Of a stretch of DNA of 64,000 nucleotides, positions 1 to 12,500 are shown one piece after another. Position 1 is the first letter of the stretch; every line of letters begins with the position of its first letter. Under the pieces are notes generated by a model. It worked only from the letters and a program-made list of their open reading frames with translations, was not told where the DNA came from and made no database searches. Location: contig NW_019091366.1 of assembly GCF_001949145.1 (NCBI RefSeq), positions 802,492-866,491 of the forward strand, read 5' to 3'. This DNA is from Acanthaster planci (Eukaryota > Echinodermata > Asteroidea > Valvatida > Acanthasteridae). The position numbers were made by a program, and so were the translations under genes.

Positions 1-3000
1 GAGACTATGAATAACACTAGTTCAAAAGCACAGTTCATGCTTTCAAAAGCAGTTATTATTAAAACAAAAAAAAAGAACTTGTATGATGCCATTGTCTAGG
101 GCTCAGAAAGAAACTTCCATTCAAGGCCTAGAGTCAGAGTTAGCTGCAGAGGATTCAAGCTCTGCTGTCGATGAACACACCATATAATTTTTTTTTCAAA
201 AGTAAGATCTTCACTGATAATTTTGCTGTGGCTTCGAGAGGAATTGCATGAAGATGTACAGGTGTACATGTACCACAAGAGTGGACAAATCCAGTCTGCC
301 CAGCCAATCCCCCAGCACCTCTCCGTTTCCAAGTTCTGATGAGGAATTGGGGCCAGGTGGCCAGTTTTCATCAAATGCCCCCTTTTCCCTCTCTCTCTCT
401 CTCCCCCTTCCCAAACACAGGAATCATGCAGTATGACTGTGCTTGAACGCAGAGGAAATAAGTCACCGACAAGGATTGCACCGAGGGGCAGCAAGGGAGG
501 GGGGTAGGAGGGACGGGACTGTCACGGTCACTGACGAGACTGCTGGGGATTGCTACATGCGGCAATTTCAGTTTTTTTTTAAAAAAGTTACGAATTTGAG
601 GTGCAGCTTCCCCCTCCCCCGGTTTCTTTACTTCAATGCGCGTAAGAGCTCAGTAGTTACAGGGCTGTCTAATTTGGGCAAAATACCACCACTGGTTACG
701 GTTTGTACAAGGAAAAGGATGAAAAATATAAAAATCTGTGTCTATTTTCTTCCGTGAGTAACACAACTTCACTGTATAAAAATCGTAAGAAATACTAAGA
801 GAAGGTCTTGGTTACTTCAAAGATCTGCTATACTGGCAAAACAATGACAAATATTGAGAACAATGGGAAGCTAGAACAGTCTGAGACACGATAACGTACC
901 GTACATACCGGTACATGAACTCGTATAAAAACCATCAACTGCATATACAGTACAAGTGCGCCTGAAAATTGTGTTGATCAACTGAGCACAGCCATCTGTG
1001 TGTTGATCAATGCATAAAGCTTGAATTTGATGGAAAATACATGTACAAGTAGGCTGCAGCAACTCTGCTCTCCCAACGTGTAAATGCAACCTCATTTTAC
1101 AGCCAATACGGCATGCTCTGGTATACATGTACCGGTACATGTTTGAATGAACACAGAATTTACACTCATAAACATAACAAGGGATTTACTACATGTACAT
1201 GTGTGCTACATGTATCTCCTGGTACAGGAAAGTACATACATGTACATGTAATATGACCATAAACAAGTGAAGCCTGGACAACACATGTATACTGTACATA
1301 CATCATCATGACATTCAATGATTGCAGATTACATGTACCAGAGACACATGTAATGTATGCCCATGCGGTGAAGTCCAATATCCCACTGAAACATCCTGGT
1401 TCAACTGACCCCTGATACTATTACACATAAGCCATCAAATCTGGTTTTCAGTTTCCTCAGGTGTCGCGAAAGGTCTCTCTAACGCACGGTTACATATTTT
1501 GAGATTCCCAACTGTGGCATACACATGCCTGCATGCAATGGCAGCCAAACAGACGTCGCATTTCCAGCCTGAGACAAAGACTAAGAAATTTATCACGATC
1601 TCTGAACACAAACTAAAACAGGTGACTGAGCACACACTCACCTGTTCATCCATTCACTTAGCATGCATGCACAGAAATTCCTTAAAACAACATGCACGCC
1701 ACAACCAAACACACAAACTTTTGGAAAATAATACAGCATGGTCGGTTCATGAGGAACATGTACTAATGAATACCAGTAAATTCACATTTACCATTCTGTG
1801 CGTGTTTTGGAAAAGTCATTACTTTTAATTTACTGGTGGCTTTCAGACACACTCATCAAATAACCATGATGCAGTAATCAATTCGATTACGTACAATCTG
1901 GTAAAGTCCTTGGGCATCTGCCATAGTTTGGCTTAGTGGTTACGGCAAAAAAAAAGAAGCTTCAAAACTAAAATTAGCACATGTGCAAGCAGGTTTCCTG
2001 AAGTGCATAAGTGTACCGTACCATCATTGTCAGCACATTTTGGCCATCATGAGTAAGTTGCCGTGCACTGAATGCTGACCCTCTCAGGCAAATTTGGACC
2101 GAGAGTGTGCTAGCAGCAATTTGTTTGGCTGTGCCTCACAATCAGAACTAGTACAAAGGACAACTGGAGAGCAAAACTTGAAACTGTACGCACCTGTAAT
2201 AGTACCCTACTAAAAAACTGAAACGTCAATGATCTATGTTACAATCCAGCTGTACTGAACACTTGGTCCTGTTCACCGTATCCTCTGAATCAATGGATGG
2301 CAAGCACTTCACGTATACATGTAACCGCTACGAGTGAATTCAGATAGGCGTTAAAAATGCACTTGATCAATATTCCATACACTACATGTATGACGTTAAA
2401 CACACAAATGTGCATACGTGCGTGTGCGCCACCTGGTACCTTATTAGTGTAGGCAAGATAAAACTGTACAAAGGGCATGTACTGGTATGCTTCCGTGTGC
2501 ATACATGTATCGTGGAGTTTCTTAAATTACAAGTACACGTACATGTAGGTTTGTCTGAACCCAAGTCCGTCTTATGTTTACAGGTTTTAAATGAACAATG
2601 GTATCTATTCCGTACATCTGTAGTTTACATGTACCTGTACATGGTACCATAGAGCTACAATGGTACTCACATGTCATGGCGGATGGTCAGGATTTTAAAG
2701 AAAACTGGCATTCAAAAAATAAATTGATTTTACTAATCACAACAAAACTTGAGTGAATGTTCAATTAAGACCCTACACAATACAGGAAGAATGAGAGATT
2801 TCTGATAAGAACAGGTGGTTTGTGTTCTCAGTCAGTCAGTTTTACAACCATTTATATGCAGGATATTCCCTGTTCCCCCCTCCCACAGTGTGGTGTATAT
2901 CATCCTCGATGTGTAATTTGGTGTAATGAGTCACTGAACAACAAAATACCTGGAGCTAAATCCCATTAATCCAAACAACAGTTGTGCTTGTTGGGCATCC

Positions 3001-3911
3001 CATGCGTGAACAAGAACCACGGGGAGAGAGGGGGCTCTAGCAACCGCAATAGCTGATGTTCAAGTTCTCCATCGACTGTGCTGGCAGGAACATGCACACT
3101 GTATCACTTGACTGTCATGTAAACCACAGTCAGCACTCGTCACAAACGGCACTTGCACTCGTCAACAACTAGATCGCAGAGGTAATTATCTTGATTATCA
3201 ATTTGAGCTCACTTCCCCCTTTCAGTTGCAAAAATAGTAAGCTGCTAACGAGATTAAAGGGCAAAAAAAAAGTTGGCAGGGTATCCCAGGATCCCCTTAA
3301 TGAGGGGGACCTTTGAAGACGATGGATAGAGGGAAAGAAGGAATAAATTGCAATCCCCGGGCACTTTTTTTTTTTTTATTTCAAACAAATACAAAAGAGA
3401 TCCTCCTTCATCAGATGGGAGTTTTACGGTGTGCAAAGTTTATCTTAAACCTAGAATCTTTAGTGCCTTTTTCTCTCTTTCCGTTCATTCTGTGAGTACA
3501 TCCCCTACATACACATATGAGTCGTCCTGCAGTTGAGCTGTTTCAATGGATGAGTTTTCATGTTACCTGAAACTATGTATGTATGCTGGCAACTGCGTCT
3601 GCACCAAAATTACCCTGCTGCCCTGGCTCTCCGAGTAACTGGATTATTTCTCAAGGAACACAAACAATGGAATAATTCACAAAGAACTGAAACATCTCGA
3701 GCAGCTGTCGAAAACCACATAATAAATGGCAAGAGTTTCATATCTGGCCACCAAACATTAAAAAAAATTCTGCCTCTCCTTGAATTTTCATTGAAAAGTC
3801 TATTCAGCTTGAGATGACCAAAGGTGTCGGAGGAAAAACTGGTTTTACATTTGTCATATTAAAATTTGTTAATGTTCATGAAACTCAAGGACAGAAATTG
3901 TTCCTAATAAA
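1..3911. other. No recognisable gene; TACATG-bearing DNA
   Basis: Open frames here are short and often Tyr/Met/His/Val/Cys-rich, as expected from translating TACATG words. Clusters of the word are visible at about 1120-1250 and 2500-2650. Nothing resembling a conserved protein or RNA gene was seen. Confidence 0.6.
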
Positions 3912-4370
3912 CATTTACATGTATACTAAATCGTAATGAAATTTCAAGTCCTCTTTAAAAGTACACTTAGGGAAATGTAGGATATTTCTACAAACTTTAG
4001 CCATCAATATATAAATGGTCTGTACCCTAAAGGCCGGGCTCGCAAGTTGTGGATGGGCTTGGAAGTACTGTAACAAGGGCAAGTCTCGGAGGCCAATGCT
4101 TTCTACATGTAGCTCCAGCAACCCCATGTACCACATGGCCACAAACAAGTGCATCACTCTTGACCAGGGGCCAAGTAAATGCTTCCATATTTTATCAGCT
4201 ACATTTGACTTTTTGAGACATGTTATTGCTTTCTGACGGCTAATATGCTGCTCCAGGGCAAAATTAGCGATGTCCATAAAATTATATGGAATTCTTCCTG
4301 GCACAGCTTTGGTCACACAATCAAATTTTCCCAAATGCTCGAATGAGAAATCAGTCTACGTCAAAGACAT
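3912..4370 (-). CDS. Candidate exon or degraded coding sequence, unidentified
   Basis: An open minus-strand frame of about 151 codons begins directly after a tag at 4371-4373, usable as an acceptor. It reads TDFSFEHLGKFDCVTKAVPG..., passes HLLGPWSRVMHLFVAMWYMGLLELHV near the middle, and ends ...FHYDLVYM before a stop. Composition is mixed hydrophobic and basic and lacks the low-complexity Tyr/Met/His/Val runs that TACATG repeats generate elsewhere. The phase (0) would match the candidate exon at 4882-4948. The segment around YMGLL loosely recalls a region of TFIIIC large subunits, but this is too weak to name. It could also be a pseudogene or chance. Confidence 0.25.
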
Positions 4371-4521
4371 TTTGTATTCATCTAAATCACCTTTCACTTA
4401 CAAGTAAATAAGATATTGCTGAGTGACTTTTTCTTGTTATGTGTACGTGCTTCTAACAACAGAAACAATGACAACAGTTTGCAACAGGAAATGCCAGACT
4501 GTGCATTCTCACCTTGAACTT

Positions 4522-4598
4522 GGCTTAACCCTAACTGTCTCAAATCCTCCAATTTCAATACAATTTTACATACACGCTAGGGGTTAGGGTTAAAAGCC
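4522..4598. repeat. Short inverted repeat with telomere-like arms
   Basis: CTTAACCCTAAC (4524-4535) faces GTTAGGGTTAA (4583-4593). The arms contain one and a half TTAGGG units. A similar GGTTAGGGTTAAAG occurs at about 63556. These are too short to be interstitial telomere arrays and may be ends of a small element. Confidence 0.35.
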
Positions 4599-4881
4599 TT
4601 GCATAATGAAGTACATGTATTTTAGTAACATAGTTAGGACAATAAAACATGATATTGGATTTGGAGCCTTGGAGGCATTCACAAAGATGATAAAATTAAT
4701 AAGAAGAGCAAAAAACAAGTCAAAATGTCTCAGTCTCATGCCAAGCCATACGTGGATGATGGTCCACGCATGATTTACGGCGTTTTTACTCTTGGGAAAT
4801 AAAAAAAGAAGAGCCTGGCAATTGTAACAGTGCCTAAAACTAGTCTTTAAGACATGAAAAATCATTCAAATTGGGTGCTAC

Positions 4882-4948
4882 CTGAAATAGGGTGTCGACG
4901 TCCACCCCGCTCCCATGGGGCAGATGTCGGACCCCACAGGCCACAGTT
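4882..4948 (-). CDS. Candidate 67-nt internal exon, unidentified gene
   Basis: This is a GC-rich block in AT-rich DNA. On the minus strand it has acceptor ctccag and donor CAG|gtagca, and 22 open codons reading TVACGVRHLPHGSGVDVDTL plus FQ, ending in phase 0. No family was recognised. On the plus strand the same block also looks exonic: ATG at 4914 in a good context, MGQMSDPTGHSSG, then the strong donor gtaagt at 4954. The strand is therefore uncertain. The minus reading is listed because it could splice in phase to the open frame at 4370-3915. Confidence 0.3.
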
Positions 4949-5326
4949 CTGGAGTAAGTTCTTGGGGTAGGCCTAGGTGCCTAACTCACAATCACATACA
5001 TCATCATCATCATGACCACAACGAATCATGACAACCGTACACATGGACCATTAAGTATTGGGCCTAGCCCTACAATGACCATGGCATGAGGTTACTCCGT
5101 TCATACAATCATGGGCAAGGCCGTCATGACCTTATGAACAAAGATTTACAAAAGACACCTTAAATATTATGATAAATGGTATAGAAACATCATCTGGTCA
5201 TTCAAACACAACCGAACCTAAACAAGAAATCACCTAGGCGGGCGCAAGCCTGGCAATGAATCCACAGCACAGGCATCCGCCATGCGTGTTCATTGTTGGG
5301 CCTACATCATGATAATTGATACACTA

Positions 5327-5475
5327 TCGCAAAAACTGCATGGATGATTTTACACAATGGTATACAGGTGTTGTGGGAAGGAAAAAGGAGCAAACATTGC
5401 CCCTTTTTCCTTTCCGCAATGCCGTTCTACCATTGTGTAAAATCACCTACATGTAAGCAGTATTTGCAATAACCC
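5327..5475. mobile_element. Fold-back element (imperfect inverted repeat)
   Basis: The arms GATTTTACACAATGGTA (5346-5362) and TACCATTGTGTAAAATC (5428-5444) pair perfectly. Pairing continues inward as GGAAGGAAAAAGG / CCTTTTTCCTTTCC and outward to about 5327 and 5475 with mismatches. The spacer is only a few bases, so single strands would form one long hairpin. No ORF. Confidence 0.6.
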
Positions 5476-6633
5476 TTTTGAACGGGGAACCGCATCGACA
5501 CGACACGAGTCACACGATTTCCAACGACATGAACGGCACTCTAATCCAAGTTCCCATCTGCCCATAGGCCCTACATGATTAATCCAAGAAATCGAAAAAA
5601 TTACCTTATTCCCTCTCAGTTATTTTCCTTGCAGCAGAAACACACGTAGTCTCACAATTTTATCCGCCCTGTATTCCTCACTTAGATTTTCACGAAATAA
5701 TGACTCAGCTGACGGTGCCGCAGTTAAAGAGCAGAGAAAAAATCCGAAAAATAAATAGGACAAAGGGGGCACGCCAATCAGGTCGTATTACACTATGACA
5801 TCATTGATCCGTATCGCAGATCGACCCCACGAAAGGCCCAATAAAGCAGCGGTGACTCAACCTCGTTCCTGGCATCGGCTTTTCTTCATTTTGACATGCA
5901 CACATGTACGGCTATGGTGCCGGTGTACGATTCAACCTGTATCATTTTTTTTTTTTTTTGGCCTGGAGTGGAGTCTACGCTTCAGCAGAAAAGAGCAAAA
6001 TGTCTAATGGCCTAACACGCCTCTTTTAGGGTGAACAGGGGAAAAAAAGAGTTGTCACATTGGCTGAAGAAAGTGATTCTCCACTACCCGCCCCCTCTTC
6101 ACTAAGTATTTAAAAGTGTAACTGTTAAATTTGTTTATGTTTACTATTTGTTTCTTTGCTGTATACTTCGCATTGCTATGTAGGAAACGCCCTTGGTTTC
6201 GGCTTTAATTTTACAAGATTAGCTAATTTGGGGGTCATTTCACCGACTGGTTTCATGTTTTGAGCTAAATGCTCAATCGAGCAAAACACAATGCTGTTCA
6301 ACTTTCATCAGATCAAAGATAATGTATTTTGTCTTACCCAAAACCCATGATATAAACTACCATGACCATGATATGACAAACATAAGAAATGACTAGCCAG
6401 CCTACTTTCAGTAGGAACTGTAAGCTTCCAGATTCTGAAATGTGCATGCAGCAAGCCAAATACAAACTAAGTCGTAGTTGAACAATAGGGGGCGCTCTAT
6501 AACTTGTCCGACCAGAGCTGAGCACAGATTTTTTTTCACACAACATGCTGGTTTGACAACACTGAGGGAGGGGGGGATGGGACACTGGCGGCGGAAGTGA
6601 GGCCAGTCCCCCACTCCCTCACTTTTTCGATTT

Positions 6634-6660
6634 GCCCCCCCCCCCCTCCCCACACACACA
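6634..6660. repeat. C homopolymer and CA microsatellite
   Basis: A run of about 13 C is followed by TCCC and a short (CA)n. Similar pure C or G runs occur near 11619 and 15214, and CT-dinucleotide runs at about 389-402 and 63928-63938. Confidence 0.7.
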
Positions 6661-6714
6661 CAATCACACATACTTGCCCTATTTTGGGGTGGGGCTTATT
6701 GCATCGGTCTATTA

Positions 6715-6930
6715 ATGGGTGATGGGGGAGTTCGATTCCCGAACCGGTCCACATGTGAATTGGGTTTTCAGTCCCTACCTGATTCCGTGGGTTTTACCCA
6801 GAAATTCGTCTGGGGTTTTCCTCCCACCTCTAAAACTGTAACTGCTTCTCATTGTCTCCCCTCTACAGGTTTCTTCAGGCTTGCAAGCTAGGGCGATTTT
6901 GAGGAGTCTTTTGGTGTCATTACCAGAAAT
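6715..6930 (+). mobile_element. tRNA-derived SINE (truncated)
   Basis: A B-box/T-arm-like GTTCGATTCCCGAACC (6730-6745) is followed by a GTGGGTTTT...GGGGTTTTCCTCCCACCT segment (about 6787-6829), the kind of conserved body seen in many animal tRNA-SINEs. An upstream A box is not clear. The 3' limit is approximate. Confidence 0.5.
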
Positions 6931-7390
6931 GATTAATAATGCCAGGTGATCCAACAATTGTCCTCCCCCGGTTGGAAACCGTTCCGCCGCTACTGGCAGG
7001 GTTGAGGGTACTTTTGGTCGGGATTGCAATTAATAGGAATGATGACGTGCCGGGGGCGGGACCAGGGGGCATGGGGGCGCACCCCCCCCAAAAAAAAAGA
7101 ACGAATGAATCAATTCTTTTTAAAAAGATGGAAAGAGGGAGAAGAAAAACAAAAGGGGCCATTCGCTCTTCGCAAGCTCTCGCCGTAAGCATGCAGAGCC
7201 TCAAACTGGCAGCTTGTACAATCGCGTCAGAATCACTTTGTCCAATCGCATGGTATAAAAGTACCGCAGCACGCGCAAAATGACATAAGCAACATAAACG
7301 AACTGTGTGACAAATCCATGTCACGCAGCTCACATCTCCCCCCCCGTCAAACTTCGAAGGGACGAATGCGTTCTTGATTAGCAACCCGCG

Positions 7391-7630
7391 TATAGACCTT
7401 TTTCACCCACGTGACTAAATGTAAACAATACCACCACGTGACCGCCTTGGCCACGGTGATATATATTCCTACGGGCAGCTTCAACCACGTGCAAGCGCAC
7501 GTGCGAACGCTACATGCTTGAATAGTTTATCTTGAATAAGTAGATTACCATCACAACACTATGCACTCATTACCATCAGAACAAATCAGAGGTCCAGCAC
7601 GATCGTAACATCACTGGAAAAAGGTCTATA
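7391..7630. mobile_element. MITE-like element with four CACGTG boxes
   Basis: The terminal inverted repeats TATAGACCTTTTT (7391-7403) and AAAAAGGTCTATA (7618-7630) match perfectly over 13 bp and enclose 240 bp. If the outermost TA is the target duplication, this fits a Tc1/mariner-like pattern. Inside are four CACGTG palindromes at 7408, 7435, 7486 and 7498. No coding capacity is seen, so the element is non-autonomous. Confidence 0.65.
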
Positions 7631-7857
7631 ATTGACCTATCGCCGCGTTTGCGAGTTATCTACACCCCATTATGGGATTTTTTGGCTCTAAGTTTTGTCA
7701 AATGGAGATCAATACTTTTGTCTCAGAATGTGCGAGTCCCGCGTCCTTTTTGTTTATTTATTTAGTTATTTTTTGTATCGTGTAATTGGACAACCCAATT
7801 AATTATTTGAAGGCCGTTTCGGACTCGGCCTTAAAATCCATTATATACTACTGCAGC

Positions 7858-7960
7858 GGTGGCTCAACACTGCATGGTGGACAGGTGATACGCATGCGTT
7901 ACATGCCTCTTCGAGCAATCGGACAATGTACATTGCCAGTTGCACGCGCGCGTCAAGTAC
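7858..7960 (+). repeat. Dispersed repeat, copy A
   Basis: About 100 bp sharing GCGTTACATGCCTCTTCGA and GCACGCGCGCGTCAAG-like blocks, in the same order and spacing, with the reverse strand of 15797-15895. Divergence between the copies is considerable, so the family is old or fast-changing. Confidence 0.5.
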
Positions 7961-8719
7961 AAGATTACAAGCATTGTACTCAAATGCAGTGCCAAAGCAG
8001 TTATGACATTTTAGATAGGCGGCTATAGGTTTCTCTGGTATCAAGTACTTAGTTTTGAACTGGCTGCAGAAATGATCTCAGATACAATGTAGACTGAAAT
8101 CTTTTTCATCAAAACAAAAATAATTTAGTGTTCCAATTTTTGTTGCTTGGCAACAGTTGTCTTTGAAAAAGGATCCATCCCTTCTCCACAGCATCCTCAT
8201 AACATTCCCTGCATCACCGATTTATGCCCCATAAACTGCACCTGTAGATCCACTTCTTCGAGAGTGCCCTTTTTAACTGATTTATCACTTTACTGTGAAG
8301 AATGCAACTATGCATATAACAATATAGTAGGTGAGACAATCGAACACCTCTGTTTTAATGCAGTAGTAATGTGTTTCGCATGACTGAGTTCAAAACATTA
8401 ATATATATATACACAAATAAAAAATCACATTTCATTCCACACAACAGCCATTCACGTCCGTGTGTGACAGCTCGTTTGATCACGTGGCTGCACATTTTCT
8501 GGCACACAGTGAAAATGTGACGATTTCAATCTGCCCTACGTGGTACGATGAGTCCCACGTGAGAGCTTGACTTTTCCTAGTTGGATAGTAGTGCTACTTC
8601 ACATACGACGACAAGCACATGGCCATTTGGTTGGGAAAGAACTATTTCGGTGACTTAATTTTCTTCCCGAAAACTTTGTCAACTTAACCAGACTGGTTGT
8701 AATCTCCTTCTCCGGCAGC

Positions 8720-8725
8720 TTTATT
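8720..8725 (-). terminator. Candidate polyadenylation signal for the myosin RLC gene
   Basis: This is an AATAAA hexamer on the minus strand, 676 bp beyond the stop codon. An ATTAAA on the same strand lies at 8738-8743. No better signal was noticed between them and the stop. The resulting 3' UTR length is plausible, but the choice is not proven. Confidence 0.3.
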
Positions 8726-9400
8726 TCGAAACATAAACCACATCCTTTAATTCATTTGTACCGATACACGTTCTAATCTAAATTCTACGAGGTTAGATTT
8801 TACACAAAACTTTAAATAAATAAGTGAAATGCATCGTAATAATCTGTCATATTCGATAGTAAGAATCGACATCATGAAAGGACGACGAATGGGTAATTTT
8901 TGTCTGAGATCAATTTCCTTGAGGATTGAAACAGCGCAATGTCTCGCTGGGAAGCTCATGGATTTTACAAATAATAGAAATACTACACGTTTTGGAACAC
9001 ATCTTTCACAGACCATGGGCGAAAAAAATGCGGTACGTTAGTTCAAACTCACTGTCGGTACGACCGTGACTTTCATTGGGATAGGATTTTTACAACTAAA
9101 AACTATTCCCATGGTGTACAATAAAGCTTTGAACAATCCATCTAGATTCATTTACCATTTAGGAATATGGAAAGCTATGAAAATGAAAAGCGTATGAAAT
9201 GCTGATAACAGAACAGATGCTCCCAGCAATCAACTTGGAACATTGAAAAGGATGCACGTCTCGGCAAATCTCAGGGTGAAAGCCGAATATTCAGTCCGCC
9301 ATTTTGTTGGAAACACTGAGGGCAGCATGAAGTGCGCGTTAATTGACATCAATCCATACAAATTAATGGTATTGCTATAACTGGAACATCCAGGAGCTCA

Positions 9401-9569
9401 TTAACCACTGGTCTTTACCAGCTCCTCGTCTTTGGTGCCGTGCTTGATGATACGCACGAAGCCCGCGTAGTCCAGCCAGCCTTCGTCGTCGATGGGGGCG
9501 CCCTTGTACATCAGCTCGACCTCGTCCTTGGTAAAGCGGTCGCCCATCGTCATCATCAATTCTTTCAGG
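9401..9569 (-). CDS. MYL9-like: Myosin RLC exon 6 (C-terminus and stop)
   Basis: The exon has 169 nt: one base, 55 codons and TAA. The acceptor is cacaatcag. It encodes [20 protein letters not shown] and the tail [16 protein letters not shown]. The open frame continues upstream into the intron, so an ATG seen there (near 9598) is not a real start. The tail is longer than the usual ...AKDKDD ending of vertebrate proteins. Confidence 0.95.
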
Positions 9570-12500
9570 CTGATTGTGAAGAACAAGACGGGGATCATGA
9601 AAAAAAAATTTACGTGTTGAAGCGGGATGTGTAGTTTAATATGGGTGATTCACAACAGTGCACCTCCAAGAGTTTGCAACGCCTTGCAACGCGCCAAATC
9701 TGTTGACCCTTTCCAAGCGCGCATTGGTCAGACAGATTTCGCGCATTGTGATTAGCCAACGCGTTGCAAACTCGTGGAGGAGCAGGAATGTGAAACGCCC
9801 GTATCGTTACGTTGAAAATAAAGATAAATATGTACACGGGGGCGTGGCCATGGACCGTCACCCTGAAGTGTTTGATCTATCACGCATTTCTTACTACAGT
9901 ATTTGTAACTTACTAGTCTTCGTGTATTTTCCCCTTTCCTTCCTCGTCGAACAGCTTGAACGCGTTCAGGATTGTTTCTTCTGGATCCGTCCCTACAAAA
10001 ATGAACAGATAATTCAACTTTAAACCGATTACGTCGAGCACGGAGCTATATCTGTCCTTTTCTGTTTCAGCTGAAAGTACCCGAACATGATGTGCTAGAA
10101 ATCTTTTTGAGATGCTCTCCAGCAAACCAAGTTTTATGTATCAGTATGTTCCGAGTGCAGTTCTCCGGCAATCCCATTTTTCTCACCATTAAGTTTTTCA
10201 CCGAAGAGGGTGAGGAACATGGTGAAGTTGATCGGGCCAGGAGCGTCGGCAACCATCTCATCCAGTTCCTTTTCCATTGGGTTCTTACCTAAAAAAAAAA
10301 AAAATCAGAGCATTTCCTTCCTTGAATAAAAAAATGGGGAATTGAGCAATGAAGAGAGAGGTCTGACCTTTCCATTGCAACTTGAAATAATCGATTTGTA
10401 AAGTCATGAGGCTACGATGAGCAGCACGACTTCAAAGGTTTATCATCTTCTTACCCATGGACGCCAACATGTCGTGCAGATCTTCTTTGTCGATGAAGCC
10501 ATCCCTGTTTTGGTCGATCAGAGTGAACGCCTTATGGGAAAAATCGAACAGATGGTACAAAATAGATACCATTCAATGCGTGGTGAATTTTTTTCAACGC
10601 TAACATTAATACTTTGACGAGATGATTTCGTGTCTCTTGAGTCTCTATTCCATGTTATGAAAATGTTATCCCATTGAAGCTTTATAAACTATCTGACACT
10701 GGCTAAAACATATCAGTATTTTGCAGCTCAATTATATGGTCGTCCAAGTTGAATATAACAACCACATAACGTTCAAGAAACTTACTTCTACGCTCTGACA
10801 AGGCAGGCTCATACTTAATGTGAAAACGAAGCAGATTTGACGTGACAAAAATTTGATGAAATGTGTTCAACTTTTGCGAATTCGCAGCGCGAATGTTTTG
10901 ATCTGCCCTCACAAATTCGCGTCTGTGTCATGATGTAAGCTTTTGCGGCGACCCGGCCTTGGAGTAGTCTAACATCTCGAATTGACTGTAGAGCCTTCTG
11001 CCCTGAGCAGTCTGGATGGACTGATCAGTGGTCACATTGTTGACCAATGATAATCATTTCTGGACTGACCTCCTTGAATTCCTGGATCTGAGCCTGGTCG
11101 AACATAGCGAAGACGTTTGAAGTGGCGCGCTGGGCACGCTTCTTCGTTTTTGCTCCTCCCTTTTTCTTGCTTGCCTGGGGAAAAAAAATCATTTTTTTTA
11201 AAGTTAGAGTCACAGGATAGGTTTATTGGGTAACTCTTCCTGTCTCTATCTTCATTTATTTGATGAAGTACAGGTTACATTATTTGATCAAGGTTCAGCT
11301 ACGAATTTCTTATTTCACGTTCACACGCTGACGATTTAAAAATAAAAGTTACTGACGTGCATTGGGTGAATCAAACAAGTCCATTTGATGATGTTCAACT
11401 TTTGCGAATACACACTTAGTAGAGGTGGTGTATCCACCCGATGGATTCTGTTCAGTTTTTATTTGTATGTAAAATATTTGTTTACATTTATTGATCAAAT
11501 ATTACACCAGAAAACACCGCAAAATAAAAGCAAGGATGTCGAAACCGTGAGTGAGGCTGTGATATTTTTTCTTCCCCAACATCATGTTGAATAAGCCTGA
11601 AGCAGTATTCACTTTTGACCCCCCCCCCCCACATCAAAAACTACATGTAGATACTCCGCAAACTTGCATGAGAATCGAGCTGGCACGAACTTGAGGAAGT
11701 TCTGGGTTTAATGGGGTCAATGTGCGACGTCATTACCCAAGGTCAGCGCGGCAACATTACATCTACCCATTCCTGCACACGAGGCTTCCGTGCCACGTAC
11801 ACATAACACAGGCAGCACGAGAACGCACAAGCGACTGGTATTGAACTCTAACCGTGAGCATTCCTCGCATATCAAGCATACCGCAATCGTCTGTGCGCAT
11901 ACATTACCGACCTATGATTGTGGGTATGTATAGCATTGCTGAATACACATTATGAAAGAAGTGACGGAACATTATTCTAATCGGATCCCGTCGACCAAGT
12001 CTGGGTTACTTCCAACATTAAACGAACAGTAACAACAGTCAGGCCTGAAGAAGATTACATGTGTGGACAAGTCACCAATTCACACCTATCTTAGGTTTTC
12101 AAAATAACGTCTTACACAATATACTTTATGTTTGTCTTCTCCCATATACTCATCAATTTAAAGACTTATCGTCACCAGTTTTGCAATGTTCTTCATAGTT
12201 CTCTTAACCTGAACATTTTTTTGTTCTCACGAATCGGGGTTCATTTCTTGCGTAAAATGGAATTACGTGATCCCAGTAGATGGCAAACAGGTTCCAAAAA
12301 TGGTCTTCCTCTTTTTCTTCTTTCTCCTTCTGTTCTTTTTGTCTCTTAATTTGTTTAACCTCCATTTAAGTTCGTGGCCCTTACAGAAATTGATTCATTT
12401 TACTTTGGCGCAGTAGGGGACACAAAATTCTGTTCTATTGTATCAGCCAGTAGAATAACTGTAATTTTTTTCAACAGCCAAGTCAGGCTCTGAATGTGGA

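Larger units (their letters stand above)
4949..9400. other. Gene-poor interval rich in small elements
   Basis: Holds the fold-back element at 5327, a SINE, the E-box MITE, dispersed repeat copy A, and CACGTG boxes at 8481 and 8556. A stem CACATTTTC / GAAAATGTG lies at 8491-8519. Minus-strand donor-like sites (for example near 5605) were seen but no convincing exon. The lower end contains the RLC 3' UTR. Confidence 0.6.

Noticed and set aside
1120-1250. CRISPR-like or satellite array from regularly recurring TACATG words
   Set aside because: The spacing is irregular, there are no unique spacers of constant length, and the host is a eukaryote; these are short scattered palindromic words.
4581-4592. 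Interstitial telomere repeat
   Set aside because: Only about one and a half TTAGGG units, and they are better explained as an arm of a small inverted repeat.
6730-6745. tRNA gene, from the GTTCGATTCCCGAACC box
   Set aside because: No acceptor stem or anticodon arm closes around it, and the downstream body fits a SINE.
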